Source of the DNA: Blastobasis lacticolella
Taxonomy: Eukaryota; Arthropoda; Insecta; Lepidoptera; Blastobasidae
Length of the DNA stretch: 64,000 bases
Assembly: GCA_905147135.1 (NCBI GenBank)
Contig: LR990041.1
Span: 20,273,907-20,337,906 of the forward strand
Direction of reading: 5' to 3'
Made by a program: the position numbers and the translations under genes
The notes under the pieces: model-generated
Seen by the model: only the letters and a program-made list of their open reading frames with translations
Databases searched by the model: none
Told to the model about the DNA's origin: nothing
Shown: positions 10,980-20,604 of the stretch, one piece after another
Numbering within the stretch: the stretch's first letter is position 1
Layout of the letters: the number at the start of each line of letters is the position of its first letter

Positions 10980-12150
10980 GTGCAGGACATTCCGGTTGAC
11001 GTGCTCATTGACAGCGGAGCCCACAACGTCTTGTTGGTATCCTCAGACATTGTCAAAGATTTCACATGCACTAACAAGCCCATTATCTGTACCCTAAAGG
11101 GTTTAGGAAATAACGAGATAGAAGGGAAGTCGTATGTCATTCGTACTGTCGAACTTAAAGACATATAGATCGAGGCTGATTTCGTGGTAGTAAATGTATG
11201 TCAACATCTATAATTATCGGCACTGATAATTTGAATAGGGACGGCATTACGTACGTTAGGACCAACAATAGCCACACCATCACGCATACGGCTAGCAAGC
11301 CTACGGAAGTCTTCACGGTTAGAGCTGCGGCAAACACGGATATCAGTACACCCTTCCAGAGTGCAGAACGCGAATCCTTAACGGACGTGATAAACGATTT
11401 TTCCCAATTTTTTATTGAAGGTACGGTCACCACAACCGTTACCACAGGCGAAATGCACGTCAGTGTGACTAGTGAGGTGCCGGTAGCGTATCGACCGTAT
11501 AAGCTTTCCCACGCCGAAATGTTAAAGTTTCGCGAGATCGTGAATGACCTTTTAGTCAAGGGCATCATTAGGGAATCGGAGTCAGAATATTCCAGTCCGA
11601 TCATTCCGGTCAAGAAGAAGGACGGGTCCGACAGGATGTGCGTCGATTATCGCGCTCTTAACCGTATAATAGTCAAGGACCGGTACCCGCTCCCTTTCAT
11701 CGACGACCACATTGATCGGCTTGGTGATAAAAACATAACGAGGTTCTCTTCGCTGGATATGGCATCTGCGTTTCACCAACTAAAGATAACTACAGATTCT
11801 ATTCATCGTACGGCCTTTGTTACATCTGCCGAATTCGCCGGTTGTCTACAAGATGATCATGAATAAGACATTGAGGAAGTTCATAGAGTCGGGGAAACTG
11901 TTAGTCTACATCGACGACGTGCTCCTGATGAGCAGCTCGGTCCAGGAAGGCATTGAACTCCTGCGCAACGACGACGTTAACGGAAGCGGGCTTTTTGATT
12001 AACTTGCGTAAGTGCGTTTTCATAGTTACAGAAGTAGTACTTAGGCAGAAGTCAGGGTCAGATTAAGCCGAGCCCTCATAAAATTATAGCTTTAGTATAG
12101 TCACCTGTCCGGCAAAATGTAAAATAAGTCAGGCAGTTTCTAGGGCTAGC
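10980..12150 (+). pseudogene. Gypsy F protease and reverse transcriptase
   Basis: Protease: VDVLIDSGAHNVLL at about 10997-11038 has a DSG catalytic triad. After stops near 11168 a 222-codon frame 11198-11866 runs from the pre-RT spacer into RT: EYSSPIIPVKKKDGSDRMCV, DYRALNRIIVKDRYPLPFID and FSSLDMASAFHQL (first Asp). A frameshift follows, then LLVYIDDVLLMSSS near 11900-11935 with the YxDD box. The connection domain ends with a V-K-x-V-R-Q-F-L-G-L-A-like block (about 12110-12150) directly before the TTAA of the piggyBac insertion. Polymerase activity is certainly lost. Confidence 0.88.
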
Positions 12151-12485
12151 GTTACATTAACCCTAGAGTGCTCGCGCTATGAGCATTTTGCCACCCGCGA
12201 CAAAAATATCCCGTTATATTTGAAACGAAGCGTTTGTCAAGGTTAAGTATCCTGGTAGCTGCCCCCCTAGACCTCACCTCCTTGTTTTAGAAATTAGAAG
12301 AAATTCAGTGCGGGAGTTACCGCAGTAGGCAACAGTTGTAGTCTGTGTGCAGCGTTGGGCGGCATTTTGCTCACTGCGCGTAAGTAAAATTTGTGTATCT
12401 AGTTTTTACTGTTGTTGAAATATTATTAGTTTTCAATGCGTATAATATTGTTTTGATGTAAATATCATAATAATGTTGATATTTA

Positions 12486-12522
12486 GTTTGTTTTGATTAA
12501 TCTATAATTAATCAAAACAAAC
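12486..12522. repeat. Perfect 16-bp hairpin, 5-nt loop, in piggyBac-like element
   Basis: Arms 12486-12501 (GTTTGTTTTGATTAAT) and 12507-12522 are exact reverse complements; loop CTATA. It lies in the non-coding 5' part of the piggyBac-like element. Confidence 0.85.
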
Positions 12523-12719
12523 CAAATATTTTTTTGCTTAGTTTATTTTATATCTTTTTACGACGAATGTTTTTGAAATAAATTGCTCTGGCTATGTCTA
12601 GACCACATATAATTAGAAGATCCGACATAAACACTTTGCAGAAACAGCTGAAAAGCCAAATCGCGCGATTTGTACCATCGGAACATCAAAATATACCCTC
12701 AGGTAGAGAAGGTATATAA

Positions 12720-14165
12720 TAATATATAATAAAATGTTTATTGCAGGCATAAAAAGCCCATATACAATTTAAAATAAAATATTACAATAAAATAAAATAA
12801 GTATAAAGAATAAAAATAGGTACACAATAATGAATTAACCTACTTAGATATTAAGGGCTCACAGAAATTCCCGCACAGCCCAAGAGTCACTTCCGGTTCG
12901 CAGCCATATGAGTATCCACCCAACGTTTAAAGATGGGTCCAGTACAGTTCTCACCGACCACTCTAAGTATGGCATTGTCAGAAGAACGGAGCCTCTCCCA
13001 AAAGGAAGCCACTCGCGCTCGTAGGATAGCGAAGAAGTCGGGCACCCTCGCGTCGGCGAACATACCTGATGCACTACAATATCTTGGCAGTCTCATGAGC
13101 GTGCGAAACGCATCATTGTATTGCACTCTCATGGTACTCAGTGCTTTTTGCGTATGGTTTACCCAAAGTTGGCAGGTGTAGAGACATTGGCAGTAGGTGT
13201 TAAAAAGAGTTAATTTAACTTCCTTGCTACACCCACCAAACCTACGGGCTAGCATGTTACACCTGACACTGAGCGCCCGTCGCTCTCGCTCTATATCCAT
13301 ATCATCTCTTAGGTGTTCGGTGAGAAGATGGCCCAGGTACCTAAATCTCTGCACAGCCCGAACCACCAACCCATTCAGTTTAACCTCAGGTACTCTCTCC
13401 GGACCAACCCCTGCCCTAAACACCATAAACTCTGTTTTGAGTACGTTGTATTTCAGACCGTGCGCGTCCGCATAACGCTCACAAATCGAAAGCAACTTCC
13501 TCAGGCCATTAATTGAGGGACTGAGAAGCACCATATCATCGGCGTAACTGAGGTTGTTCACACAAACCCCACCCACGTGACATCCGAACCCGGCGCCTCT
13601 CAGTTCCACAATCAAGTCGTTTATGTAGAGGTTGATAAGGTCCGGAGAGGTAAGACCACCTTGACGTACTCCGCAGTCTAACCTATAACTGTTAGACGCC
13701 GCGTCGCCCCATTTTACATAGTTGGTTTGGCCTCCATACCAGAACTCCAGCAACTTTATCAGTTGATCTGGTACATTTGACCTTCGCAGTTTATGCCAGA
13801 GGATTCCATAATCCACTAGGTCAAATGCACTACTCAGATCAAGAAAGCAAGCGTATATTGAGGTGTTACGTTTCAAATAATAGCTTACAGTATGTTTTAA
13901 GCTCAATATAGCTGAGTCGGTGGAGAGTCCAGGCTGGAACCCAAACTGCGCATCATCAATCTGCAGATGTTTCAGTAGTTCGGGCTGCAACAGACGCTCC
14001 AGCACTTTTCCTATTACGGTGCCCAACGAGATCGGGCGATAGTTGCTGATTTTACTCTGATCGCCGGTCTTATTTTTTGCGATTGGCACCACCTTAGTAA
14101 GCAACAGATCATGAGGCAAGTGAGTATATATGCGCAGTATGTCCGTCCAAGTAAAATAGAAGAAC
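12720..14165 (-). mobile_element. 5'-truncated LINE nested in the piggyBac-like element
   Basis: The minus-strand LINE starts (5' truncated) around 14165 inside the RT domain and ends in an AT-rich 3' UTR around 12720 with the tail ATTTTATTATATATT. Only the RT and C-terminal parts are present; the endonuclease is missing. As it lies inside the piggyBac-like element, which lies inside Gypsy F, it is the youngest of the three layers. The open RT frame fits recent insertion. Confidence 0.85.
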
Positions 14166-14191
14166 CAAAAAAGGGTGCAATAGATGCGCAA
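12887..14191 (-). CDS. Non-LTR retrotransposon reverse transcriptase, open frame
   Basis: A 434-codon frame with no stop, the longest intact RT in the window. RT blocks in order: VVPIAKNK and NYRPISLGTVIGKVLERLL (residues ~34-67), AQFGFQPGLSTDSAI (~81-95), ACFLDLSSAFD (catalytic Asp, ~114-124), GVRQGGLTSPDLINLYINDL (~174-193), NNLSYADDMVLL (catalytic YADD, ~212-223), then LKYNVLKTEFM and RFRYLGHLL of the thumb. A C-terminal extension of roughly 150 residues follows. The first ~20 residues derive from flanking DNA at the 5' truncation, so the ATG is not a real start. The clade is uncertain (Jockey/I/CR1-like). Endonuclease is absent, so it cannot move on its own. Confidence 0.85.
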   Translation of the reverse strand: MRIYCTLFWFFYFTWTDILRIYTHLPHDLLLTKVVPIAKNKTGDQSKISNYRPISLGTVIGKVLERLLQPELLKHLQIDDAQFGFQPGLSTDSAILSLKHTVSYYLKRNTSIYACFLDLSSAFDLVDYGILWHKLRRSNVPDQLIKLLEFWYGGQTNYVKWGDAASNSYRLDCGVRQGGLTSPDLINLYINDLIVELRGAGFGCHVGGVCVNNLSYADDMVLLSPSINGLRKLLSICERYADAHGLKYNVLKTEFMVFRAGVGPERVPEVKLNGLVVRAVQRFRYLGHLLTEHLRDDMDIERERRALSVRCNMLARRFGGCSKEVKLTLFNTYCQCLYTCQLWVNHTQKALSTMRVQYNDAFRTLMRLPRYCSASGMFADARVPDFFAILRARVASFWERLRSSDNAILRVVGENCTGPIFKRWVDTHMAANRK

Positions 14192-14568
14192 AGTTACTAT
14201 GCAACAAACATTGTATGTACATGTGTCAAGACTGTTTTAATTAAATACATGTCGTAGATGATGAAAATGATTAATTTTGTTATTAAGTTTAATTTTTCTT
14301 TTTTTATGTTGGTTAATATATAAAGATGATGTTACAATTAAAAAAAAATACCTAAGATTTCCCAAAGCATTTTTATGTAAGACTAAGTATAAAACGTAAA
14401 TAAATATTACTTTTTCTGCTAGTTTATGTTTCATTCTATCCTTTTATATCATTGTCAAATTTATTTAACTATTATTTGCAAAAAAAAAACATTTTAAGTA
14501 TGAGCGGCAAAATGCTCCCCACGCGATCACTCATGTTTCACGGAAAGGCGCGACAATTCTAGGTTTAA

Positions 14569-14862
14569 GGGTAATGCAACAAAAATGTTCTGCATCTCTC
14601 AGCTTCTTAATAACGGAACTCCATTCAAATGGGGGCCTAGACATCCAGCTCGAGTGTTTAATATCGATGATCTCGTTTTGGTGATTAAATTTTCACAATA
14701 CCCTGGAAAGCTGGATCCGGGCATGCGAAGCCCCTACATGGTCGTGCGTGTGCTGCCAAGCGGGCGCTATGAACTGCGTCTGCTGAGCGGGTCCTATGGG
14801 AAGACCACGCAGGCAGCGGCCCAGTATATGGTGCCCCGAGACTTGCGCTGCATTCTTTGAGC
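14569..14862 (+). pseudogene. Gypsy F integrase C-terminal (GPY/F) module
   Basis: Frame 14585-14860 reads FNIDDLVLVIKF, GKLDPGMRSPYMVVRVLPSG and RYELRLLSGSYGKTTQAA. This is the GPY/F-type C-terminal module of Gypsy integrases (usual core GKL..x..GPYxV), with Gly changed to Ser in the GPY motif. It follows the right TTAA of the piggyBac-like element directly, so the integrase catalytic core was deleted before or during that event. Confidence 0.8.
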
Positions 14863-15059
14863 GTGAATACTATGCAGAACGCCCTTCGTCTATTCTATGG
14901 ATGTTGGAGTGCGTTACCGGAGCCGCCTGCTATGCGGGTGGCTCTGCGTCGACACACTACGGGGTGTCTGTCATGGTTTTTCCCGTAGAGGGCGTACTGC
15001 AGGACGTTTCTATCGGTAACATACTGCGGGATGCTTACCCTACGTGACGAATCATGTAC

Positions 15060-15857
15060 GTAACATGCATCCATGGTGTATGAATTGATGATGTATGCTA
15101 TGAGATGAATGAGTTTTGACAATGATTAATGAATGTTGAGGTAATTTTCGTGTTCATGAAATTGTGAGAATTAACTGAGGTTTTCTTAACGTTTTATGAA
15201 ACATTGATAGGTCTTATTTTCCGAATGTATGAGATCTTGGTTTGATTCTTGAAAGATTGACATATGCGAGATTAGAAAGAAAGAAAGAAAGAGAAAGAAA
15301 ATATATCTTAATTAAGACAATATATTGTAGTCTCCCATGACACTGTCGGTGCCGCAGCGGCTAGCGCAAATGGCACTCAGCATGTGCTGTGAGGCGCAAG
15401 AAACGACTCACAGCGCTGGTACTCTGTGGGCCCATTGTTTGGGTACGTCACGGGCGTTATACTACCTAAATAAATACATAAAAAAAATAAAAAATATGCA
15501 GGTATGGTAGATAAAATAAATATTATTTTAAACAGCACGGCACATCTGCTGGCCGTTGCGCAATCCACCCGTTCCTGCGGCCTCGCTATGCCATGGTGCT
15601 GGCGGCAGGGCAGAATGGGAGGGGACGCCGTCTCGCCCCGCACCCCGCCCAGCCTATCCAGCCACCACCCGCTGCCTAGACGCAACTAGATCCCACCCAG
15701 CCCAGCCAGTCTCCGCCTACTCGCCGGCGCATACGTATCTGTCCGGATATGACGTAGGCCCAACTCACGTGGTTACGGAAAGCCGGGTCGGGTCGCGACA
15801 AATTTTAAAGATTAGGAATCGTTGTTGCGAATTTGATGTGATCATAATCTGGAGCCC
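15060..15857. other. Unresolved insertion with AAAG repeat, GC-rich patch
   Basis: Separates the Gypsy F integrase end from its acidic tail. It contains an AAAG microsatellite (about 15274-15300), then ACTGTCGGTGCCGCAGCGG near 15342 and a TAAATAAATA tail near 15465-15490 that resembles a LINE 3' end, then a GC-rich stretch (15540-15790). Overlapping ORFs on both strands in the GC-rich patch have no recognisable domain. Identity undetermined. Confidence 0.4.
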
Positions 15858-16070
15858 GTGTGTTCTCTTATAGATGACAACGACTACGAGGACACAACTA
15901 CCCCCACGGACGCATCAGGGCCCAGCATGCTGTCCACTTCTGACACGCCTGGCGCGGGCACTCCCGTCGCCGGTGATGCGGCCCTGCAGTCAGGCCTGTC
16001 GGACATATCCGATGCCGTCGAGGGCGACGCATCAGGAGAGGCCGTGTTAAGGATTAACTACTCTGCTTAG
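15858..16070 (+). pseudogene. Gypsy F pol C-terminal acidic tail
   Basis: Seventy codons rich in Asp, Ser, Thr and Pro: NDYEDTTTPTDASGPSMLS, then GAGTPVAGDAALQSGL. Such low-complexity tails follow the GPY/F module in several insect Gypsy families. It is assigned by position (downstream of the integrase end, directly upstream of LTR-like DNA), not by a conserved motif. Confidence 0.45.
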
Positions 16071-16925
16071 GGCTGTGGTGGGGCTAGTCTATAAAAACGC
16101 GCCGAAGGCAAAAGGGAGCATATAACCCCTCACCTGGTTTCTAGGGGAATTATGAGTATGGAGTGCCGGAGATCGTGAAATATGCTTCCTTTATCCATTC
16201 GCTTGTACGCAACGGGCAGCCGGTCTATCTAATTGACAAATTAATATGGAAGCGTTTCGACGGTCTTCGGCTTCGCGATAGAGGTCCTCAATTGGTACTA
16301 CCTTTGTGCTCCCTATCACGCACAAGGGGCTGTTTCAAATATGCAGCAGCCAAGATTTGGAACGACCTGCCTCCACCTATACGGAGGCTAGTCAGAGTCA
16401 CTAAAAGTACATTTATTAAACATTGTAAATCTTGGCTGCTGTCGAAGCAGGCTCTGGTGTGTGGGGTGTGACGCTGCGCAGTAAGGTGCCTGGCTATGTG
16501 CTTTGGTGGCTTGTGTGCTTTTTATTTGTGTTTCTTATTTTTTCCTTCTTCAACTTCGTGTGTGTGTAAATAGATATATGTTGAAGGGAGTGGCACAATA
16601 GCAGGGGGTGGGACTTGTGTCATGCTCCCCTGAACCATAAGCCCATTATCATTAGGTATATTTTGAATTAGTTTTTTCTTTGTTATTTATTTATATATTT
16701 GTTTTGTTTTTTTTTATTCTAAAATGTTTATTTTGTAACTTTTTTGTAAGATGATAAATAAAAATATTTTAATATAAGGAAAGAGTCGGGCTGATTCCTT
16801 TTACGGGAGTCGCGTTGTGCGGACTTTGGTATCGTTGCTTTTGATTTTGATTGTCATTTTCTTTGTGTAAAAATTCTAAATTGTAATAAACTTTAGGTTA
16901 GTAAGTAATTTTTTTTTTTTTTTTA
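16045..16925 (+). repeat. Gypsy F 3' LTR, split by a LINE
   Basis: The left part 16045-16137 has a TATA box (TATAAAA at 16090-16096) followed by GCGCCGAAGGC, as in an LTR promoter. The right part 16778-16925 starts near GAGTCGGGCTGATTCC and includes TTGTAATAAAC, a candidate polyadenylation signal, before a poly-T run at 16908-16924. LTR boundaries cannot be fixed because no 5' LTR is present. The interpretation rests on position after pol and on promoter/poly(A) layout. Confidence 0.5.
16140..16777 (+). mobile_element. 5'-truncated LINE C-terminus with 3' UTR
   Basis: Frame 16163-16471 ends with GCFKYAAAKIWNDLPPPIRR and a KSTFIKHCKSWLL block: the conserved C-terminus of Jockey/CR1-type polymerases (xWNxLPxxIR...FKxxxKxxLL). 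A 3' UTR of about 300 bases ends in TAAATAAAAATATTTTAATA near 16775. Only the last ~100 codons are present. It interrupts the Gypsy F LTR. Confidence 0.75.
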
Positions 16926-16959
16926 AATTAAAATTCCACGTCTTATCCAATAATATATT

Positions 16960-18408
16960 ATTTATTTAAATCATCTTTAACTGATAAAGATAACTCCTGA
17001 CCAAAATGCAGCATTGTAGAGTTAGGCTTTGTAATGGCTGTTCTTGAAGTTTGATAACCATTTAACAGTTGAATGCGTTGAATCTCTAAATATCCCATTT
17101 TCTAGCACACCTAAACTTTGCCTATTATTTTCCTTATTAATTATTATTGTTTATAATAAGAGATAAACCATGGCGGTATCTATGTCGTACAATAATCTGA
17201 TAATAAATATTTTCGCGAAAATTCTAGGACGATTGCAATAACAGGATAATTGGAATCTGTGTACAAATTTCGCGGAATCCTACGACGTTTGTAAAAAAAC
17301 AGGATAATTGGAATCTGAGAATAAATTATATCTGATATATTTTTAGAATGATCGCGTATAACGGGCTCATATGCGCTGATTAACTAACGGTTACATTCCT
17401 TCGAATTTTATTTATTTATTCTTATTAGCACTATAATTATAGGTTTAACCTAATGTGAGACTACAAACTTATTTATTATGAGTATTTAGATTTAAATATA
17501 AATTACGTAACTGATATTATGCATTGCTACCCTTATGACTTCACTCAGAGGACAGGAAAATATGTTAATTTCCTTCGCAAGGAAGAGCATGGTTGAGCAT
17601 GATATGAAGGTATAGCTTGTGTTAATGGCACTTTATTGAGCAGGTTAGTCTGCCCGTGCGGCTCGATCGATATCGGTCCTGCACACAGAAAGCCAACCTC
17701 TCCAATAATGTATAATCACATTCATTTAATATTATCATCTGTTACTCAGATAGTTTCGACCAAAGATTATAGATAATGATCGCAACAAACGCACATTTCA
17801 GGACATGGAATAAAATGATTTACGATGTATGCCACTTCTTTAGGTTTTTATCTCTTTTCCCCCATGAAGACCAACTTGAAAAAATATGTTATAAATTTAC
17901 TCATAGATAAGCTAATCAGCCTTCAAATTTCCAACTGTCCTAAACAGACTAGGATTTTTGCAAAGATCCTGAAAACAGTTCAGATGATAAGAAATTCATT
18001 CTTAGTTTCCAAATCCGAGTTTTTGAAAACGTCCTAAGATTTTCGCGAAAATACAAACTTATCAATTATTCTACGATATACACATTTATGACATTGCAAA
18101 AAGGAGAATGACTGGAACTTTAAATTCTGCACACAAACACAGGCAGCACTATAAATATTGCCATACAAACAAATTCAAAAGTGACATCAGTGTATTATTT
18201 TTAAAGCTTATTATGAAAAAGGCATTGGCCGCGCCGCACGCATCGCATTTGACTTATGTATATGAAGTTATAATTCGCATTATCTTTAGATGTAGGTATC
18301 AAAAAGACATTAGCACAAACTACAAAGCATTTTATAGCGGCGCCTCTCGTCGCGTATTTTGTTGCAATATCTAGTGACGCATACAAGTTCGCTTTTTTGC
18401 CATGTGAT
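16960..18408 (+). repeat. 1.4 kb dispersed repeat D, copy 1
   Basis: Same orientation and order as 28505-30364. Shared landmarks include TTATTTATTTAAATCATC at the start, CATGGCGGTATCTATGTCGTA, TTTTCGCGAAAATTCTA, CTGCCCGTGCGGCTCGA, TATAGCGGCGCCTCTCGTCG and a shared end TTTTTTGCCATGTGATA. Frame 18108-18374 (88 codons) is also present in copy 2 (29937-30329) but matches no family I know and has no start context, so it is not called as a gene. No TIR or LTR found; it could be a Helitron-like or other non-autonomous element. Confidence 0.75.
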
Positions 18409-18534
18409 ATTTTGCCACGGAGGTTAGATAGCAGTCACTCTACTGTGGGTAATTACCTGATCTGCCTAAACCTAGGTAATGATCCAGGTGAATCCTACAC
18501 TCTCGCGCGCGTGTGTACGACCGGGATACGACGT

Positions 18535-18775
18535 GAGAGCGTCGGTGGCCGAGCGGTTAGAGTATACGACTTGTAAGCCAGAGGTACCGGGATCGAATCA
18601 CACTCCGGCCATGTACCAATGACTGTTTTCTGAGTTATGTACATTAGTTGAATACTAACCGATGCTCTTACGGTGAGGGAAAACATTGTGATGAAACCTG
18701 CACATTCAGGCGACTGGATGTGTAACCATGATCCAATCTGAAGAGGTATTTGACTATCTCAGTGGACAACTTTAT
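18535..18775 (+). mobile_element. tRNA-headed SINE, family 2
   Basis: The head GGTGGCCGAGCGGTTAGAG at 18543-18561 resembles a pol III A box region, and GGGATCGAATCAC near 18589-18601 a B box; spacing is as in a tRNA. The body continues with ATGTACATTAGTTGAATACT, GGTGAGGGAAAACATTGTG and ATGATCCAATCTG. A reverse-strand copy is at 31600-31822. Called a SINE, not a tRNA gene, because the acceptor stem does not close and the tail is shared with the other copy. Confidence 0.75.
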
Positions 18776-19139
18776 TGGACATAAAAACATATTACATTAC
18801 TCTAAATTAGTAGACGAAATTAAAAGTGGCTAACGTATCAAGTGGTAAACGCGTCAAATTAAGTTACCAACTGAGTTAGTCCGGCTGGTCGTTCCTAGAC
18901 ATGCTCCATTTCCGGCCACATCGTCAATTACCACCAAGTGAGATATCAGTATAATGCTTAGCTAGCCTATTTATTTAATATAATATATTTCTTGTACATG
19001 TGATATAAAAAATGTTTTTTGGCTTTTTGTCATTTTAATCTGACTTATTGAGAAACTGTCTTTGCAGCATCTGGACATATTAAAAATCGGCTATTCAAAA
19101 TTTGGGACAGGAGAGATAAAATTCAATCATTCAAAGAAA

Positions 19140-19584
19140 TGTTTGGAATGATATGTCTGCCCGCGTCTGTGCCCCCACTGTGAATAGAGCCAGTTTTGAT
19201 CTACCCGATCAGACAGTTATCTCTTGAACTTTAGCCTTCTCCAAATTGCACTGCTCATTCTCTGACAGACTAAGTCGAGTTTCGCTGCTATATATAATAA
19301 TAAGCTTCGTCCAAAATGAGGGTAGATTTCAGCGTCAAAGAAGAGGATAAAAAAGAAACGTGATTGTGCATACGGTACTGTCAACTGTAATTATTGAAAC
19401 ACACCTCAATTAGCACCATGTTCAAACGTACTGTGGCGTAATATTTTCTCTATGCTTTGAACTGACAATTGAACTCGGTGATTGATTTGGTAACCTAGTG
19501 ATGTAAAATAACAAATTCCTTCTTCAACTTCTTTAAAGCTATATTATTTTTATTTAGTAGGATCGTCAACGATACTTCCCTACA
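19140..19584 (+). repeat. 5' LTR of CsRn1/Kabuki-like Gypsy
   Basis: Starts TGTTTGGAATGATATG and ends CTTCCCTACA, i.e. TG...CA, 445 bases. The left boundary is confirmed because similarity to the inverted fragment at 34598-34769 begins exactly at this TGTTTGG. The right boundary is set by the primer-binding-site-like TTGGCGACCCCCGAG immediately after. CTGCTATATATAATAATAAG (about 19287-19306) is a plausible promoter region. Confidence 0.8.
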
Positions 19585-19585
19585 T

Positions 19586-19603
19586 TGGCGACCCCCGAGA
19601 AGC
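19586..19603 (+). other. Primer-binding site
   Basis: TGGCGACCCCCGAGAAGC starts one base after the CA end of the LTR. Gypsy-group elements start minus-strand synthesis from a tRNA 3' end (CCA) paired to a TGG-starting site here. The specific tRNA was not determined. Confidence 0.7.
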
Positions 19604-19768
19604 CAAGTAATTGGTGGTTTGAACAACGCTGCGCAATAGAAAGGATTGTAGTGATCAAGATTCAACAATCGTCGCTGAGAGACGTCGTCGCTGAAAGAAG
19701 TCGGAATTTGCATGCTACGAGTATAAGTATAGTGCAAAACCGGTGAGCATTTTTAATTATCAATAATT

Positions 19769-20604
19769 ATGAATGAAAGTAATGCTACTAACGTTGCTGG
19801 ATAGGTTTCAAGAGTAGGTGTGAGAGTACCTGCATTTTATCCAGCGGATCCAACTATGTGGTTTTCGCAAATGGAGGGTCAATTTGCACTCGCGAAAATT
19901 ACATCTGATGAAACTAGTTTTATTATGTCACCGGACAACTCGAGCCGCGATTTTCATTAGAGGTCAGAGATATAATCATCAATCCTCCCAAGACTGACAA
20001 ATATAAAATTCTTAAGAAGGAGCTGATTAAACGCCTTTCAGCATCACAAGAAAAGCGACTTAAGCAACTGCTAGATCATGAAGAATTGGGTGATCGTAAA
20101 CCGTCACAATTATTGCGACACCTACAGACTCTCGCTTGTCCAACTGGAGCTTTGGAATTTATTAAAACTATCTGGACTAACCGCTTACCTCCAAATATTC
20201 AAATAGTAATTGCTACGCAGATGTCAGACCTGTCCTTAGAAAAATTGGCAGATCTTGCTGACAAAGTGCATGATATTGTGCCAAGCACGCCTCAGATCGC
20301 CAGTACCTCTGCCGCAACGCTGCCTGTGGATCCTGTACAGCAAGGAATGGCTCAGCAGATAAGCGAACTTTCACGTCAAGTAGCTGCACTTACCTCACAC
20401 TTGAACATAAACGGACGCAATGCTGGTCGCTCACGAGCTCGCTCGCGCTCTCGGTCCGAATTCAGGAGGAACTCAAGTAGGCCCAGGCAGCCACCGCTGA
20501 ACCACCCACACTGTTTCCACCATTATACTTTTGGAACAAAAGCCAATAAATGTAAGCAGCTTTGCACTTTCAATACGGAAAACTTCAAGGGCGGTCGCAA
20601 CTAG
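19769..20604 (+). pseudogene. gag of CsRn1/Kabuki-like Gypsy
   Basis: The start ATG 19769 is followed by a stop at codon 12, then the ADPTMWFSQMEGQFALAKI block, a frameshift near 19925, and an open frame to 20604. The middle frame shows QLLDHEELGDRKPSQLLRHL (capsid-like) and a basic RSRARSRSRSEFRR stretch. It ends with a [18 protein letters not shown] block (about 20510-20570), a CHCC-type zinc finger as described for the CsRn1 clade rather than the classical CCHC knuckle. Pol starts in the -1 frame before this ends. Confidence 0.8.

Larger units (their letters stand above)
12161..14564. mobile_element. piggyBac-like DNA transposon
   Basis: Flanked by TTAA at 12157-12160 and 14565-14568. The ends are CCCTAGAGTG and CAATTCTAGGT, i.e. 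inverted CCCTAGA/ACCTAGA, the piggyBac signature. Subterminal inverted blocks follow: GAGCATTTTGCC at 12181-12192 and GGCAAAATGCTC at 14506-14517. Without the nested LINE (12720-14165) only about 1 kb remains, too short for the usual ~600-codon transposase, so it is non-autonomous or deleted. A short frame from ATG 12594 may be a transposase N-terminal remnant, but it is not recognisable. It inserted into Gypsy F. Confidence 0.85.
10970..16925 (+). mobile_element. Second Ty3/Gypsy element (F), internally deleted and nested
   Basis: Plus-strand Gypsy: protease and RT at 10980-12150, integrase C-terminus at 14569-14862, acidic pol tail at 15858-16070, and LTR-like DNA at 16045-16137 and 16778-16925. 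RNase H and most of integrase are missing. A piggyBac-like element occupies the gap between RT and integrase, another insertion lies at about 15060-15857, and a LINE splits the LTR. The codon pattern (DSG protease, VDYRALNR, YIDDVL) differs from copies A/B, so it is a separate family. Confidence 0.8.

Noticed and set aside
15377..15873. Overlapping ORFs on both strands of a GC-rich patch
   Set aside because: Both strands are open because of high G+C and few stops; no motif supports either.
18543..18606. tRNA-like sequence with A- and B-box-like blocks
   Set aside because: The acceptor stem does not close, and a reverse copy with the same downstream body exists at 31600-31822; it is a SINE head, not a tRNA gene.
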